This document shows positions 25,261 through 38,700 of a DNA stretch of 64,000 nt, piece by piece. Positions within the stretch are counted from its first letter, which is position 1; each line of letters opens with the position of its first letter. A program made the translations under genes and the position numbers. The DNA comes from Acanthochromis polyacanthus (taxonomy: Eukaryota > Chordata > Actinopteri > Pomacentridae), in contig NC_067116.1 of NCBI RefSeq assembly GCF_021347895.1, positions 43,409,628 to 43,473,627 of the forward strand, read 5' to 3'. The notes below the pieces were generated by a model, which made no database searches, had not been told where the DNA came from, and saw only the letters and a list, made by a program, of their open reading frames with translations.

Positions 25261-28200
25261 TACTGAAGTCGTTGCCGATTTAGGTGGCTGACTCACCGGA
25301 TGTAAGCTGTGGGTATGAGCCACTCATTTCAGGCGGCTTTGTCCTCTCCTTCTGCTGTTTGTGTGTCATCATTTTCAAATCCACTTCACTACAGGGAACA
25401 ACGGCAACCAACTAGGAAGTTTCAAGTTTTGCCAGGATTCGGATTGTGTAATACGGTAGCCCAGCTATTATTTTCATTCAGTTATCAATTTTAATGACAG
25501 CACAAAAGTTCCACCAAAACAATTCCACCCACTGCTATTCTGAGGGAACACGGAAGTCATATTCAAAGAAACACAAACATCCAGAGCGTTCCCCCCCACA
25601 GCAGTAAAGTGCAGTCAGAATATAAAGTACTACAGAGAGACCTGGATAAAGGAGACTACAGATATGGGTTGTGTATTATCTTGAAGCTAAAGCTATACTT
25701 GGTCTTAATTTGTGCTTATTAATCAATGTTATGTTATACATATTTACTGTATAAAGAAATGAAGATATCTGTGGTCTTGATATAATTTACTGAGACATAT
25801 TCATGTCTTATCTATGAAAACTCTTTATTAAATGATTTCAAAACACTGGACTAAAGATATTATATCCTCAAGCTCTGTAACACTGGAGGGTAAATGCTGA
25901 CTGCTGAGGTTAATGTAGCATTACAGTATACATTAAGCATATACTGACTGCTGCACTGTTTACAGCGACAGTGCCCTCTGAAGATAAGTGGGTGGCAGAG
26001 AGCTGAAGGAGGCAGCTAAAGGAAGGGCTGATTTCTAATGCAGCAACTCGCCAACAGCTGCATCATAATGACCTAATACCCCACAATTAGTCCGCGCATA
26101 CTTTCATGTCTAATAATGGATCGTAATACTTCAAGCATGCCCGATATAATGGACAGTATAAATTTTTCATCCAGTTTAACAATTTCCCCAGACAGGCTAC
26201 TTAAAGAAACAGAAAAGAATGAAGATGATACTATATAGACCATCCATCTTTACTTACTCTTCTCATTTGCATGTAGCAAAACAGCTACGTCAAATTAACT
26301 GAGCTGTTTTGTACATAATGCAGCAGAGACAAACAGGACAGGACTTCATCCGCCGATGACTGGACCAGCAGATGGTGTGTAAATAATGCACGTGGTCTCA
26401 TGGGAACATCTGAGTCCGCCTCGGTTGGGTTTGATGCACCAACCCCTCTCCGTTACACAAAGTGACCCTTATAATGATGAAGGCTAAACCATGACGTTGA
26501 TTTGATGGAAAGTAAAACACTCTAAATGATAAACAAATGGGACGCACGGATGCTGACCAGCATGACGGCAGCATTTACAAATTATTAAGCATTTGGTGCA
26601 CAAAACTGTGTCGCTCGTCACCCTCCACACGTACAAAAAGTGAAGATAGTTGACATCCAGTGCTATTTATCCTTGTTTACTTTGCATGGGGGTGCAGACT
26701 TTACTCCAGTTTTTCAGCATTGTTTTTTAAACATTTTTCAGCTTTTCACATTTTTTTGTTGTTTTATTTACATGGCAACACCTGGTTAAAAAAGAAAAAA
26801 AAAACTCCTTTCACTTGCTGTGCTCCAAAGGGAACAGACTCGCAGTTGCAGAACAACACTCCTGCTGCCTGGAGCTGGCAGGGATTCAATGTCTTTCTCA
26901 AGGGCACTTCATCTGGGTAGATTTTTGTCATCACGAGGGCATTCTCCAGTCAGTGTGGTTTCCCAATAAAGCAAACCGCCAGGACAGATAGTGGAAGCAA
27001 GAATGACATCCTCGACTCTTTCGCGCTCGTGTTCTCTCCCTTTATACCCGCTAACTAGATCCTAGCGGCTCACTGCAGGCTGTAACCGCAGTAGATGGGC
27101 TCTCGTGTTTGACTGCGAGTTCTGGCCTTGACGAGAGCTTGCGTGGATGGGAAAACTGTGGATTTGGAAATCCCAGCATCCTTTCAACAGCTTCGGCAGT
27201 GACACCGACAAGCAGTGTTTCGATAACTGTGACTGTTGTGGGAGGAAAGACAACAAGATTTGAGATCAGTAATGATGATTGTGGTTACTGGCAGTGTGCA
27301 GAAATGAAGGTATTGTTTGCGTGGAGTTCGCTGATTGTTCTGGCAAATGCAGTGATGTTTTTTCTGCGGCGATGACGGCTGTGATAATGTTGGCGATGGC
27401 AGTGGCTGGAAAGATTAGATGACACACTGGCCGCTTTTCTAAAGGCAAGAGGAGCCGTATTGTTTTCTGCAGAGATGATGATTGGCAAACATGCGAAAAT
27501 GACACTTGATAGCAGGCGTACAGACTGCAAAGTAGACAGAAGAGCATAAAGAGCAAAAGTGCAATCAGAACAACAACTGGCTGCAAGTGATTATGATTTA
27601 TGTGTATTTTATTGGGCTGAGCCACTGTCCCTATGCGGTCTTTGGCTGACGTGCTCAAAAATCCACATTATAACTAATGGCAGTTTCATTGCTTTTGCTG
27701 CTGCTGCTGCTGTTCCCACAATGTAAATAATGTAAAGAAGTTAAAGCTGTTAAGCTCCTGTTTAATAAGCAATGATGTAATCATCTTCACTGTCAGCTTT
27801 AATTCCTTTAAGTGATTGAGTTCACAGGGAACTCGGCGTTGGTCCCTGTGCAACATCTTTCTCTGTGTGTGTGAATGAACACACAATGTAGAACCACTCC
27901 ATCAGTCTGCAGGTGATTTACTCAGCAGCCTTAATAGGTTTGCATATTTACCTAGACCTGAGGTGATACTGTATGACTGTTCAGCTCTTAAATGCTTCTC
28001 ATCAATCAGTCTGCTGGTGTAGAGAACTGTATAAAGTAGTTGAGTAGTCTAATGGTAAATGAAGCTCTTAATTCAGCTCCCACAAGCTTTAATATTGAAA
28101 ATCTGCACTTTGACAATATACTGTAGCACCACGAACGGATTGTACAGCCCTGCCTGCAACTTCAAGTACATTTTGAGGAGTTTTTTTTCCCCCCCAGATT

Positions 28201-30380
28201 ATGTTTCTCCTGTCATGCATCACAATTAAATTTCTAAGCAAAAAGCATTTATTTACTGTCACTCCTTTTCTATCAAGTCACCCTGGCAACCCAGAAATTG
28301 ATGGAAAATCTTAAAACATGTTGTTAAATTATCACATTTTAAGTCAGAGCATGATTTTTGCCTAACCTAATTGAGCAGTTTTGGTGCCTATGTCTAACCA
28401 AACAGCAAGGAGAATGGAAGGGGAATGCAGTTTTGTTGCATAGTAACAACTTTTGTGAGACAGCATTGGATCAGAAGCAGTTTCGATGCTTTTTTTGGGA
28501 GATATAATACAGAGGAGACTTCCATTCCTTTAGCAGAAAGACGACAGCAGTTTGTTTTAACTACGGGGCTCAATAAGACAACTCTAAAGGCAGGTGTCGT
28601 AAATGCAAAAACAATCTGATTAAATGCAGCATTATCAAACTTTAATTGATTAATGTGTATTGTAGTTTAGTAAACTGGTTGTCTATAATGTTCTGATATT
28701 GTGGCTCTAAGTCACAGATGCATAAGATATCGAAAGGCTGATCATGACTTGAATCAAAATATGTGTTTGGTTGGAGGGCATAATGCACCACTAAAGACTT
28801 TGTCATGGTGCCCCTTACTAGCTAAACTCCCACAATGCTCTCTGCTTACCTACACAGAACAGCCAACCTTCTCTGGCCACAACCAGGTACTACAGGTAAA
28901 TTACAATACTTGAAATGTGTATTATGCAGGAAAATTGTATCGGATTTGGACTCGGTATTTGACTGAAAGCATAAAGGCTTGCTCGGCACAACCACAGTTT
29001 CCTCCACAATTATGACCTTTCGACAAACAATCCTATCCAAACTTCAATCATCACGGTGCCAAATAGAAAAAAAGCATTGCATTTTGAGGGTTTAATGGTA
29101 AATTCCTCAATGAGACGAATGCCACAAGATCTTCCACAGAGGCGAGGCACTGATGAGAATCACCCCGAGAGGATCAGGGCTTGTCTCTGCTTGTATAGGT
29201 CAAATTCGGTGCTCATACTGGCAGACTGGAGATTTTGGCTTCGATTTTTAAAGAAAAAAAAGCCAAGTACCCGCAGTGTACTCCAACTTCCAGCCTTCTC
29301 ATCCTCCAAGGTAAGGTTTTACACCAGGGTGCTGGAAAAGAGCTTCCAACTGGTGCAATAAGAGCAACGTGGCCTCCATCCAGATTGTTTAACAGTGGGC
29401 CAGCTCCTTATGGTTCCAAAAAAACGCAAAAAAAAACAAAAAAAAACTGGAAAGGTCATAGGAATTTGTGCATCCAGTGTATGTGTGTGTGCTTTGTGCA
29501 CCTTGCATGTCTCCTGTTAACTGTGTTAATGTACGACTAGTTTACAACAGCTTATGTTTTATCAGAAATATGACTGTTAGCATTTTAAAATCACTAACGC
29601 CTAAAAGGAATACATCTGCAGCTTCACAATGTTCTTAAGGCCTCCCAAAAGGCATTTGGTTCCACAACAGCAATGCCTCGACATCAGCTGTATTTCTGTT
29701 GAAGGGATCTCGAGGATTGTTTTTGTGTTTAATTGAGCCCCTGCCCTGGGTTATATATACACTATAACTGCACTGCCCCTCGTGACTACAAATACCTGTG
29801 CTTGCTCTGCCTCTCCAGCTCTCTCTGGATGTTTGGTTTTGGCACCGCTAACGGTGTGCACTTCTATGGCAAGCAGAGTGGTGTTATTTGTTGCTACGGC
29901 GCTGATGGCTGTGATGATGGTGGCGGTGACAGTGAGAGCAGTATTGGCTAGCAGAAGCAGCAGGCACCAGATCCCCTCCTGTTTGTTCAGAGAGACACAC
30001 AGCAAAGCTTTATTGTGTTCAACCCAAGGCTGCAAACCCCCAGTAAAACCAAAACACTGGCACTGGTTGGAGCGCATATTGTTTTCATGCCATTTTCCAA
30101 ATTCATGCCCGTATGCCTGAATGTTTGTCTGTGCATCTGTCTTGCTGTCAGGCTGTGTCTATTTATTTGCCTCTTTTTTTGTTGTCGAGTGTCATTATGC
30201 CATGCTTATGTATTTCAAAGCTTTTGTAAATATGCAGTGTTCCTGGTTGGCTTTCCTGTTGCTATTACCACAGATATGAATATAGATAGTGAGCACACAC
30301 ACACTCCCATCTCCACATGCAAACATGTATGTTGGTGTATGTGTGGGCATTTTCAAATGCTGTGTCCTGAATGCAAGTGT

Positions 30381-30403
30381 TTGTGTGTGTGTGTGTGTGT
30401 GTG
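30381..30403. repeat. (TG)n microsatellite
   Basis: About eleven TG units within a wider TG-rich stretch. Confidence 0.9.
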
Positions 30404-33400
30404 CAGGCTTGTGCAAGTCCACATATGTGTGAGTGGGTGATTTCGGCTCTGCAAGCCCAGCACCCAACCATCTGTCACAAAGGGGCCACCGCATTCTCAA
30501 GCCAATCATCTCCTTCCAACAGCTTCTAGGATGCTCGCTCTGCTTTCCAACGGTGGTCCGGCACGCCAAATACACATTCACACACAAACAATGACAACGT
30601 CTGCCACATGCTCCTATCAGCAGGAACACACATACACACACACACAAACTTAACAATTACAGAGACGATTGCCTTGAAAACTGCTAAGACCCTTTTCCCT
30701 CACTGGAGAAAATCTGGCTTTCATCTCACATCCAAGTAGCTGCTTGTTTGATAGTTCAGAGCAACAGTTGCGCCATCAGCTGAATAGTTTTTCGGCAGAA
30801 CTAACATAGACTGGCGTGTATTTCATGTTAAGTAATCTATTCTCGAATCAGCATTTTGGATTGTAGAAATAAATTCCCCATTTCCAGCCCCAATGCTAAG
30901 AAAAGATAACTGTCTCCTGCCTGGAGCTTTAAAGGTCCCAAATTGTGAACTTCACAGCAAATTAATGAAAGAATCACATGCCCTTAGAACATATCTATCA
31001 GTTTTTCGGCTCAGAATGCTGCAGATATGGTTCATTTCACTATGGCTGTAATGCCTGGTCGTTTCACTTTGAAAGCCAATGAACAGCTGCTGTTCAGGAA
31101 TAAAACTCTCTCTGCATCTGTGACCGACAGCATGGAGGAAACGGCTGACCTCACTGCTGCCAACACCAGGAAAAGTGGATGAAAGCTTATTCCAACTTCC
31201 CCTTTCAGCAACCATCTTACACGGAAATAACACAAAATTCACATGACAGTTGTTTTTAAGACTGGTTTGGTGTGAACGTCAGACGATACTGCAGTTATAA
31301 AATTAGCAGTTTAGTGCTGCAGAGTGACTGCCAGTTAGCATGTAGCCTTACTGAGCTGCATTTCAGTCACCATTTCATACTTGTTCTATTGTTTGACAAA
31401 CTGAAAAAAGTAGATAAGAGCAGTTATATTGGGAATTCAGCTGTATGAAATTGCAGTTAATGTGAGCACAGAGAGCAGGAGAGAAGCTAAGTGACGTAAA
31501 CGGCAACTGAATTTAGGTTGAAGCACAACAGGGGACATGAAAACACGATAACCAACCCCGTCATTCTTTACTGGTTTCAAATAAATGTTTCCACCATCTC
31601 TGAATGTCCCTCAGCAATACAGGTTCCAGAGCTCTGACCTGCAGGCAGACCATCAAAGCTAATAGTAGCATTAGCAACATTAGCCACACAATGTGCTAAC
31701 ACACAGGATTTTCTGATTGTTGTGGCGACAGTGCCATCATGAAGAAAAGAAATCCAGTGGAACCTCAGTTCTTCAGATGTCGGAGGTGCATGAAAACTCT
31801 TGGAGTGAACATGTGCTGAGTTCTTGCTTGTGGTTGAGACATTTTACAATTAGCAGAAGAAGCTCCAGAAAGTAAATAAACCTGGTGATTGACTCCTCCC
31901 ACATCCTACCTCCAACCAATCAGAGGCTTTTTTTTTTTTTTGGCGAGGAGCAGCAGGAGCAGTTTAAAAACACTAAACATTTTGTCTCTTCCGCTTATTT
32001 ATTCTCACCTTCAAGGACTTCTTATTTTGACCAGATAAGGTCCGTCAGTGTCGATGATTCCAGCTCGTGGTGGTTTTTCCTGAGGGAGGCTTGTTTCTGC
32101 ACTGTGAGACCTTCATGAAAATCACCCTTTAATTCTCCTCAAACCTCCCGTTCCTCCTTCAGTTCACCAGATGAGTAAGATAAGCTAATCTGGAGTAAAA
32201 AATAAAACAAAAACCAGTTGGACCCAGGTCAGAACGATCTGAAGACGCTGTAAATCCACCGCCGTGCCTCACGGTTTGACTTCACAGGGACCTTCAAGGG
32301 CAGTTTGGTTGGTTTTCCTGTAGAAAGATGCTAGCTTGAGGCAGCTCACCTGGAAGCAATAACGACGCAGGATTACACTCAACAACTCCTGATTAGTTGG
32401 GTGTTAAACAGCACCTGGGTCAAATTCTTACTCGCTCATAAACCTAGGAAGCTAACTAATTGCTCAAAGGCTAAAGAACGGCAGAAGTAAACTTCTTTAT
32501 GTCTCAACAGCTTTTATTTTAACACTTCTAAGTTTGTAACAACCACAAAACTCAATAAAAAAAAAGGATTTTCACCATATGGCACCTTTAACAGAGCGGC
32601 ATGACGGGTGAATCTGGCAACTTGCATGATCGCCTGAACGCTCTGTTTTGTTGCTCCATTGGACATAATTTCAGAAATGTCTCTGCATCAGAAGATCTCA
32701 GCAGCTAACTTGGCAATAAAACAGATGGCAGGAGCTATGACAATGAAGCCCACGTAATTCACCACAGTTTCCTTGTACTCCACCATCACTTATACTTTGA
32801 GTTATTTTTCTTAACTTTTCTGTTTCTGCGGAGTTCATCTCATGAGGTTAAGCCTTGTTGCATTTTATGTGGGGTGACAAGAGCATTCAGAGTTCAAGTG
32901 TGAACCGGCAGGAACTTCAATATATACAGTATGTCAAAACACACAGCCACAGAACAGAACAGCAGCAGTTTGTGATTTGGATGGAGCTGACCAGAAATGG
33001 CAGCAGCTGTCAAAAACTGCTGGAGGAAAGGAAGCAAAACCACCTACAACACTGAGTGAAACAAACTGTTGACAATGCCTTTCACGTATGCATGCAGAAC
33101 ACAGCAGAGCACAGTTCAAGCAAACCTCAAATGTCCAAAGATCCAACACACATTTCAGAATTTCTCCAACATTTTTCTGTCCAGTTGTTTTTTTACTGCC
33201 ATGCCGGCTGTGCTCATAATTTACTTCAAAGCTAGAAATATGGATTTATTATTTTGTCAACATCCGTGCCGGTGTCTCTTTGGGGAAAAATTCAGCGTTG
33301 CGTTTGAAATAATTTGTGAAAGACCGATCAAGTTTCAGGAAATGACTACCACTGTCCTGGAATCACTTCCTCCCATGGGATGTTTAGAATAATACAAACA

Positions 33401-33591
33401 CTTGTCTCACTTCTTAAGAGGATTAAATCTCAATTTCAAATGCTAATATCTCAGCATTTCTCCAAAAACACTCTCTGGACTTGGATGTTGAAAAGAAGTT
33501 GTGTGTTTGAATAATTGAGAATTATTCTTGCTTCCACTATCAGCCTCTCACAAATCTCAACCATGTCAGAATTTAAAGGCCTCATATTGTG

Positions 33592-33620
33592 TTTTTGTTG
33601 TTGTTGTTGTTGTTGTTGGT
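33592..33620. repeat. (GTT)n microsatellite
   Basis: About nine GTT units. The minus-strand polyglutamine frame it creates is an artefact. Confidence 0.9.
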
Positions 33621-35087
33621 GTTTTAAACTGTGATGTTTAAATATCGGCTGTAAAAATACAAAATTGTTCCTTGCCATTGGACTAATATCGTGGCAGCTG
33701 GGATGCTTAAAAATACTGTTAAATAATAAAACTAGTTAAAAATACAGTAAAATATTTTGTGGGTTCAATGACAGATCTTTACATGTGTGAAAATTAATTT
33801 AGCTATTAAACAGAAAACATTTTTGGCAAATCATCGATGCTTAAATAAATATGCATTCATTCAACTTTTTTGTGGTGAAATAGCTACAATTATACCAGAT
33901 TTTTCTTCTGTAACAAGAAAATGTATTTATTTATTTATTTAATTTGTTTATTTTGAGCAGACATTTGTTGAGTTAATAGGGCGAGTTCAATGTGAAATTG
34001 TAGAACCAATTCTTTGGTTCTGAATCATTTTTACAGCATTGGACGTGAATTTCACAGTTTTATCTATTAAATAATTTTGTAAGTGTTTGTAAAATTCCAA
34101 TACATTTGTCAAAAAAAGTCAATTTTTGTTTAAAAATCTTGAAATTTTAAGACTATTCATCAAATCGACACATGAAATGTGGATTCACAAGCTCTTTTTT
34201 TCTCTTTTCATTGATATTTTTGTGCATTTCAAACATATGGAAAGAACCAAAGGGAAAAAAATCCATAAATTACCTTTATGTTTTACAGTTTTAAAATGTC
34301 AAAGATTCAAGCAAAGAACAACAAAGGCTGCAGGTTTAAAGTGTTGCAATGAATTTTTATCTTCTAAGTGTTCAGTCCTGTTTTCCATGTACATTACATG
34401 AATAATATGTAATATTATAAATAATGTTACTTATCTCTATCAACAAAATCCAATTAAGATTCAAATGAGATCAGCATTTACACACATGCTAACGTGCCAT
34501 CCACAATGTGCCACATGGATTGAGATCCGTTATGCAAGGCTGGTTTTGACTCTTATTAACCTTTTTATAGAGACGTGGGCCAAATATGGGACCTTTAAAT
34601 TATTAACCTATTCACAGTTAAAGAAAAGACAATCATTTCGTTAGCGGCAGCCAAGCTGTAAAGACTTGAAAGGCCTTGAAATGTTCCATAAAAGACCTCT
34701 GGTCCTGCTGCACTGAGCATCCAGAAGCTTCTATACCTTCCATTTTCCATTCCTCTCCTCCTCATTATCTTTCATATTAGCCACATCATTCACTTCAATA
34801 ATGCCTCATTTTGTCCTCAGAGCTTTAAGTTTAGAAAACATGGCTTGACAGAAAGATGTGTATATTACATGCTGTGTCTCCAAAGTCCTGAATACAATAA
34901 TTTGACTTTGAAAAGATGGATCTGTCCGTGTTGTCAAAACAAGCAGCCATCGAGGGCTGAGGAAACAAAGCTGTTCATATCCACGACTGAATTCATGTCA
35001 AGCTGAAGCCAGTAGTTATGAAGTATTTTGTTCTTTTACAAGACAAAAGATGTTGACCAGTTCCATAGCTGCTAATGGACCTATATG

Positions 35088-35730
35088 TACAGTGTTTATA
35101 GAAAGTATTCACCCTTTAAAATGCTCCCCTTTACTGCTGATAAACATTGAGTCATTATTCATTTAATTGAGCTTTTTGATAGGAATCTACAAAAAAAGAC
35201 TCTTCCATGTCAAGAAAACAGTGGAATATAAACAACTGCATAAGTTCCACCCCCTTTAAAGCTCTGAGTGCAGTGAATGTCTCTCTCAGTGATTGTAGTA
35301 TCAAGACTTCTGTATCTAGAAAGTCCTATCATTGGCGGATCAGTACTCCTGGACAGAACTACGCCATGAGACTAAAAAACACTGAGGAACTCTGTGAAAA
35401 AGGTTATTGAAAAGCATCAGTCAGGGGATGATACATCATTTATAGTACAGTTAAATCCATAATTTTAGAATAGCGGGGATATGGCAAATCTGCCTAGAGC
35501 AGGCCGTCCTCAAATACTGCACAAAAATGCAAGAAAACCACAAGTAAAGGAGGCCACCAAGACAGCTATGAGTCCCTCTGAAGGCTGACATGGGCAGATT
35601 GAGCATATAGCAACTGTTGCCTTTTCTTCACCAGTCAAAGACCATGTGTCAAAGCTGAAAACCAATAAAACTGGAGAACTTATAAGAGGTATGAACATTT
35701 TCATTGGTGCTTTAAGTATTTTAATGTAGA
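35088..35730 (+). pseudogene. Tc1/mariner transposon relic with decayed transposase
   Basis: The left end TACAGTGTTTATAGAAAGTATTCACCC is the terminal sequence of a fish Tc1-like family. Inside, from about 35465, a broken frame still encodes NLPRAGRPQ, a typical Tc1 linker between the paired-type helix-turn-helix and the catalytic core. This is followed by EATKT-like and TVAxxxHQSK-like words. Frameshifts and deletions remove most of the catalytic DDE region, and the right terminal repeat was not found clearly. It is a dead fossil copy. Confidence 0.8.
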
Positions 35731-38700
35731 GCATGAGACCCCTTTGTACCTCCAGGAGTTATAGTAAATCACTGTTGGACTAAAAGGCCATCTCATCCAA
35801 TGTTCTTGGTTTGCCATTATTACGCTGCAATTTAAGGTTTTAATAAATTTGAACCACTGTCTGGTCAATGTTAAAGCACAGTGAGGTAAAGAGCATCCAC
35901 ACTAACAATAGTTTAGAAGCAGATTAAGAAACAGTCATGTCTAAAATGGCGCAATCAAGAAACTGTCAAAGCTCGTGTAAAGCTACTTTCACATTTCTGG
36001 CTCTTCTTAGATATAGAAGTACTATCTCTAGCTAAACAAATAATGTCTACACCTATGCAGTACCTCTAGCTGCAATAATAGTGATTATAAACCTCTACTT
36101 TAGTAAAGAAAACAGTTATAACACGTGTGATGTGGTGTCTACTGGTCTGAATAGGGAAAACCCAGACATCCACAAAGAGTGTGCTGCATTATAGGCTGTT
36201 TTCTTCATGTAAAATAGATTTTGGGTTGTAAATTCAAATTAAGCTGCTCTGGTTTAGAGGCTCAGTGTCGTTTCTGACCCTTCGGACAAAGGGAGTGTTC
36301 AGGATGTTAAGGCAACATGAGGGTTAAATAGCCAGGGGGTGTTCATGGAGCACAGAGCTAACAGTTTGTAAGGGGAACAAATAACTTCAGCATCTTGGAA
36401 GTATCACATGATCAAATGGCAAAAATTAAGAGCTGGACTGGAAAACTTAAAACTGTGTGTTTTAACTGACACTTTAACCACAGGCTGCTACTATGGACAG
36501 TTGAAATAGACAATTTCAATTTCATTTCAGCTGCAATGTGTGTCAGGGAATGTGTGTCTTTCTTCTGTTTTATTGGATTCCAAGAGAAACACCCTCTCAT
36601 TTTGCCTGCACTACGGTTGTATGCACAGCTAAATGACAAAGGTTGATTTAAGATTCAACTCCGTTCGAGCAAAAGTGTTGTAGCATGAAAACAGCCACAG
36701 CAAAACCATACATCAATGCATTTGTGGTAACTGCACCAAAAATTGTCCAAAAAACATCAGTACATCTGATTCACCTTCCACGTCGGACCAAGAGAAGACT
36801 TTACACTACAGTGACCTTGCAGGTTGGCATGCTAGCTTAATGCTAATGTCAAAACTGTCATTTCTTCACAATCCGTTGATAATTTTAAGGGAATTTTAGA
36901 TTTTTTTTTTTGCACTATATTTCTTCCATATATCGCCTTTAAGCTGCACAATCCTCAACATCCGAGCCTACAGGGTGTTAACTATAGCAGCAACAAAAGG
37001 ATAATGTCTGCGACTCCTCCAGCCCCCGCTGATCTCACCAAATGGGAACAGATCCACAAATCCACAAAAGGTGAAAAGCAGTAATGGAAAAGCACCAAGC
37101 TCACCGCGGCGAATCACTTTGGTCCACAGATGAGAAACAAAAGGTGGACAAAGACTCCAGTATTTCTTTAGAGAGGAAATAAGAAATCTCTGCCTGGTGC
37201 ATATTTCTTGAAAAAGGAGAACCACTTGTCCGCTCTCCTCGGCGTTTCTTAATTCAAAGGAGAGCAGGCAGGTTAGTCCCGTCACCGTTTCTATTTAAAG
37301 GACGGCGAGTAGTTCAAGGAGAGACACAATAATGGAGGCTTGACAGCAGGATCCTGAGTAACACTCACAGATCAGAAATTCAATGTTAGCTGATTTGTCC
37401 TCTTATAATATCTGAAAATTCTGGTTAAATGTAGATGCATGAATGTGTATAATGTCAGTTATGGTGCTGAAAACTGCAGTTAAATTCTGGCTTAAGTTAA
37501 AAAAAGATGTGACAAAGACATCATTTGAGGACCGCATCTTTGCCATATTTTTTAAACATCTTTTACAGATTTTTACTGAGTTAAAAAGACATTATTGAGT
37601 AGTGAAAGATCTGACCCTGCTGCTCAAAAGACCTCAGTGAATTTTGTTTCTACTTTCATCTCCTTGAGGTCACAAGTATGTATTATGTAGCTCCTGTTCA
37701 ATGCAAAACTGACAGTACTGGGCCATAGAGCAACTTTTTGCTCAGAAATGTCGTTTTTTTCCCTTTCATGCAGCTTCAAAATTGTGCCAATTTCAAAATG
37801 TCGGTATTCTGTGTATTTACATACACTCGATGACCTGGTGATGCTCTAAAATCACAGATAAATGTAAATGTGTGAATAAAAACAAAATGAGCAGTGACGG
37901 TAATTCTTGAACTGGTGCACACATTTTGTGACCTGTGTTTGCACAGCAGCAGCAGAGTGTAGAGTGGTAATGATTTGTAGCTTCTGCTGGAGAGATCTTT
38001 TTAATAATGCGCTGTACTGTTATTTTCTAATCCTGTTGATGCACAAAGTCCTTTTCTTTCTCTTTTCTTTTAACCAGATTCCACCATCACATCAAGCTGT
38101 CTGCTTTAACAACCACTGCTGTTTAAGAGTAGTTTCTGATCTGAAAAACTACATTTATGAGTTAAGATAGTCTGAGCACTGAAAGGAAGTGATGGGAAAA
38201 TAAATGAAATCACCGCACACGAGCAGTAAAAAGCAGTAGCTCCCCTTTATAAGCTTCAATGTTCTCTTGAAAGTGGAGCTGTCCAGCGACGCAGACTGTG
38301 ACCTTCTCTGGTCATCCTTCACTCTGTTCTAAACAAGCAGAAAATTGTGCCGGGGTGAATTTTCCTTGCATGGTTTAGGCCCACCGCTCTGCTTAAAGGA
38401 CACAAAATGTGACTAAATACAAAACCAATTGCAGTGGTCACAGTGCTCCGGTCTGCAGGGCATGAGTGCTCGCTCAATGGCTTGATAAGGATTATCATCC
38501 CCCGAGATTCCGACGTCCAGACCCTGTATAATCCACACAGGCGAGCTGAGGCCGATCCAGTGAACTCCAGAGGAACCTTGCATGTCACCAGAAATGTTGT
38601 TTTTGTAGTAATCTGCTATATTATTTTTGTTTATTCCATTATCATTTGAAGATACAGAAAACTGCGTTCGCCAAGTGATCAAATCCTTGAACTAATGGAA

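Larger units (their letters stand above)
25261..35086. other. Intergenic, simple repeats only
   Basis: No host exon, tRNA or complete transposon was recognised in about 9.8 kb. Small features: poly-T or poly-A runs at 26793-26804, 29248-29260 and 31928-31940; a (TG) block at 30370-30403 and CA tracts at 30295-30305 and 30625-30645; (GTT)n at 33592-33620; and a TTTA run at 33924-33945. Open frames here, including one at 30195-30656, overlap these repeats and show no domain. Confidence 0.55.

Noticed and set aside
30195..30656. 153-codon minus-strand frame
   Set aside because: Overlaps TG and CA simple repeats; Cys/Val and His/Thr runs are artefacts.
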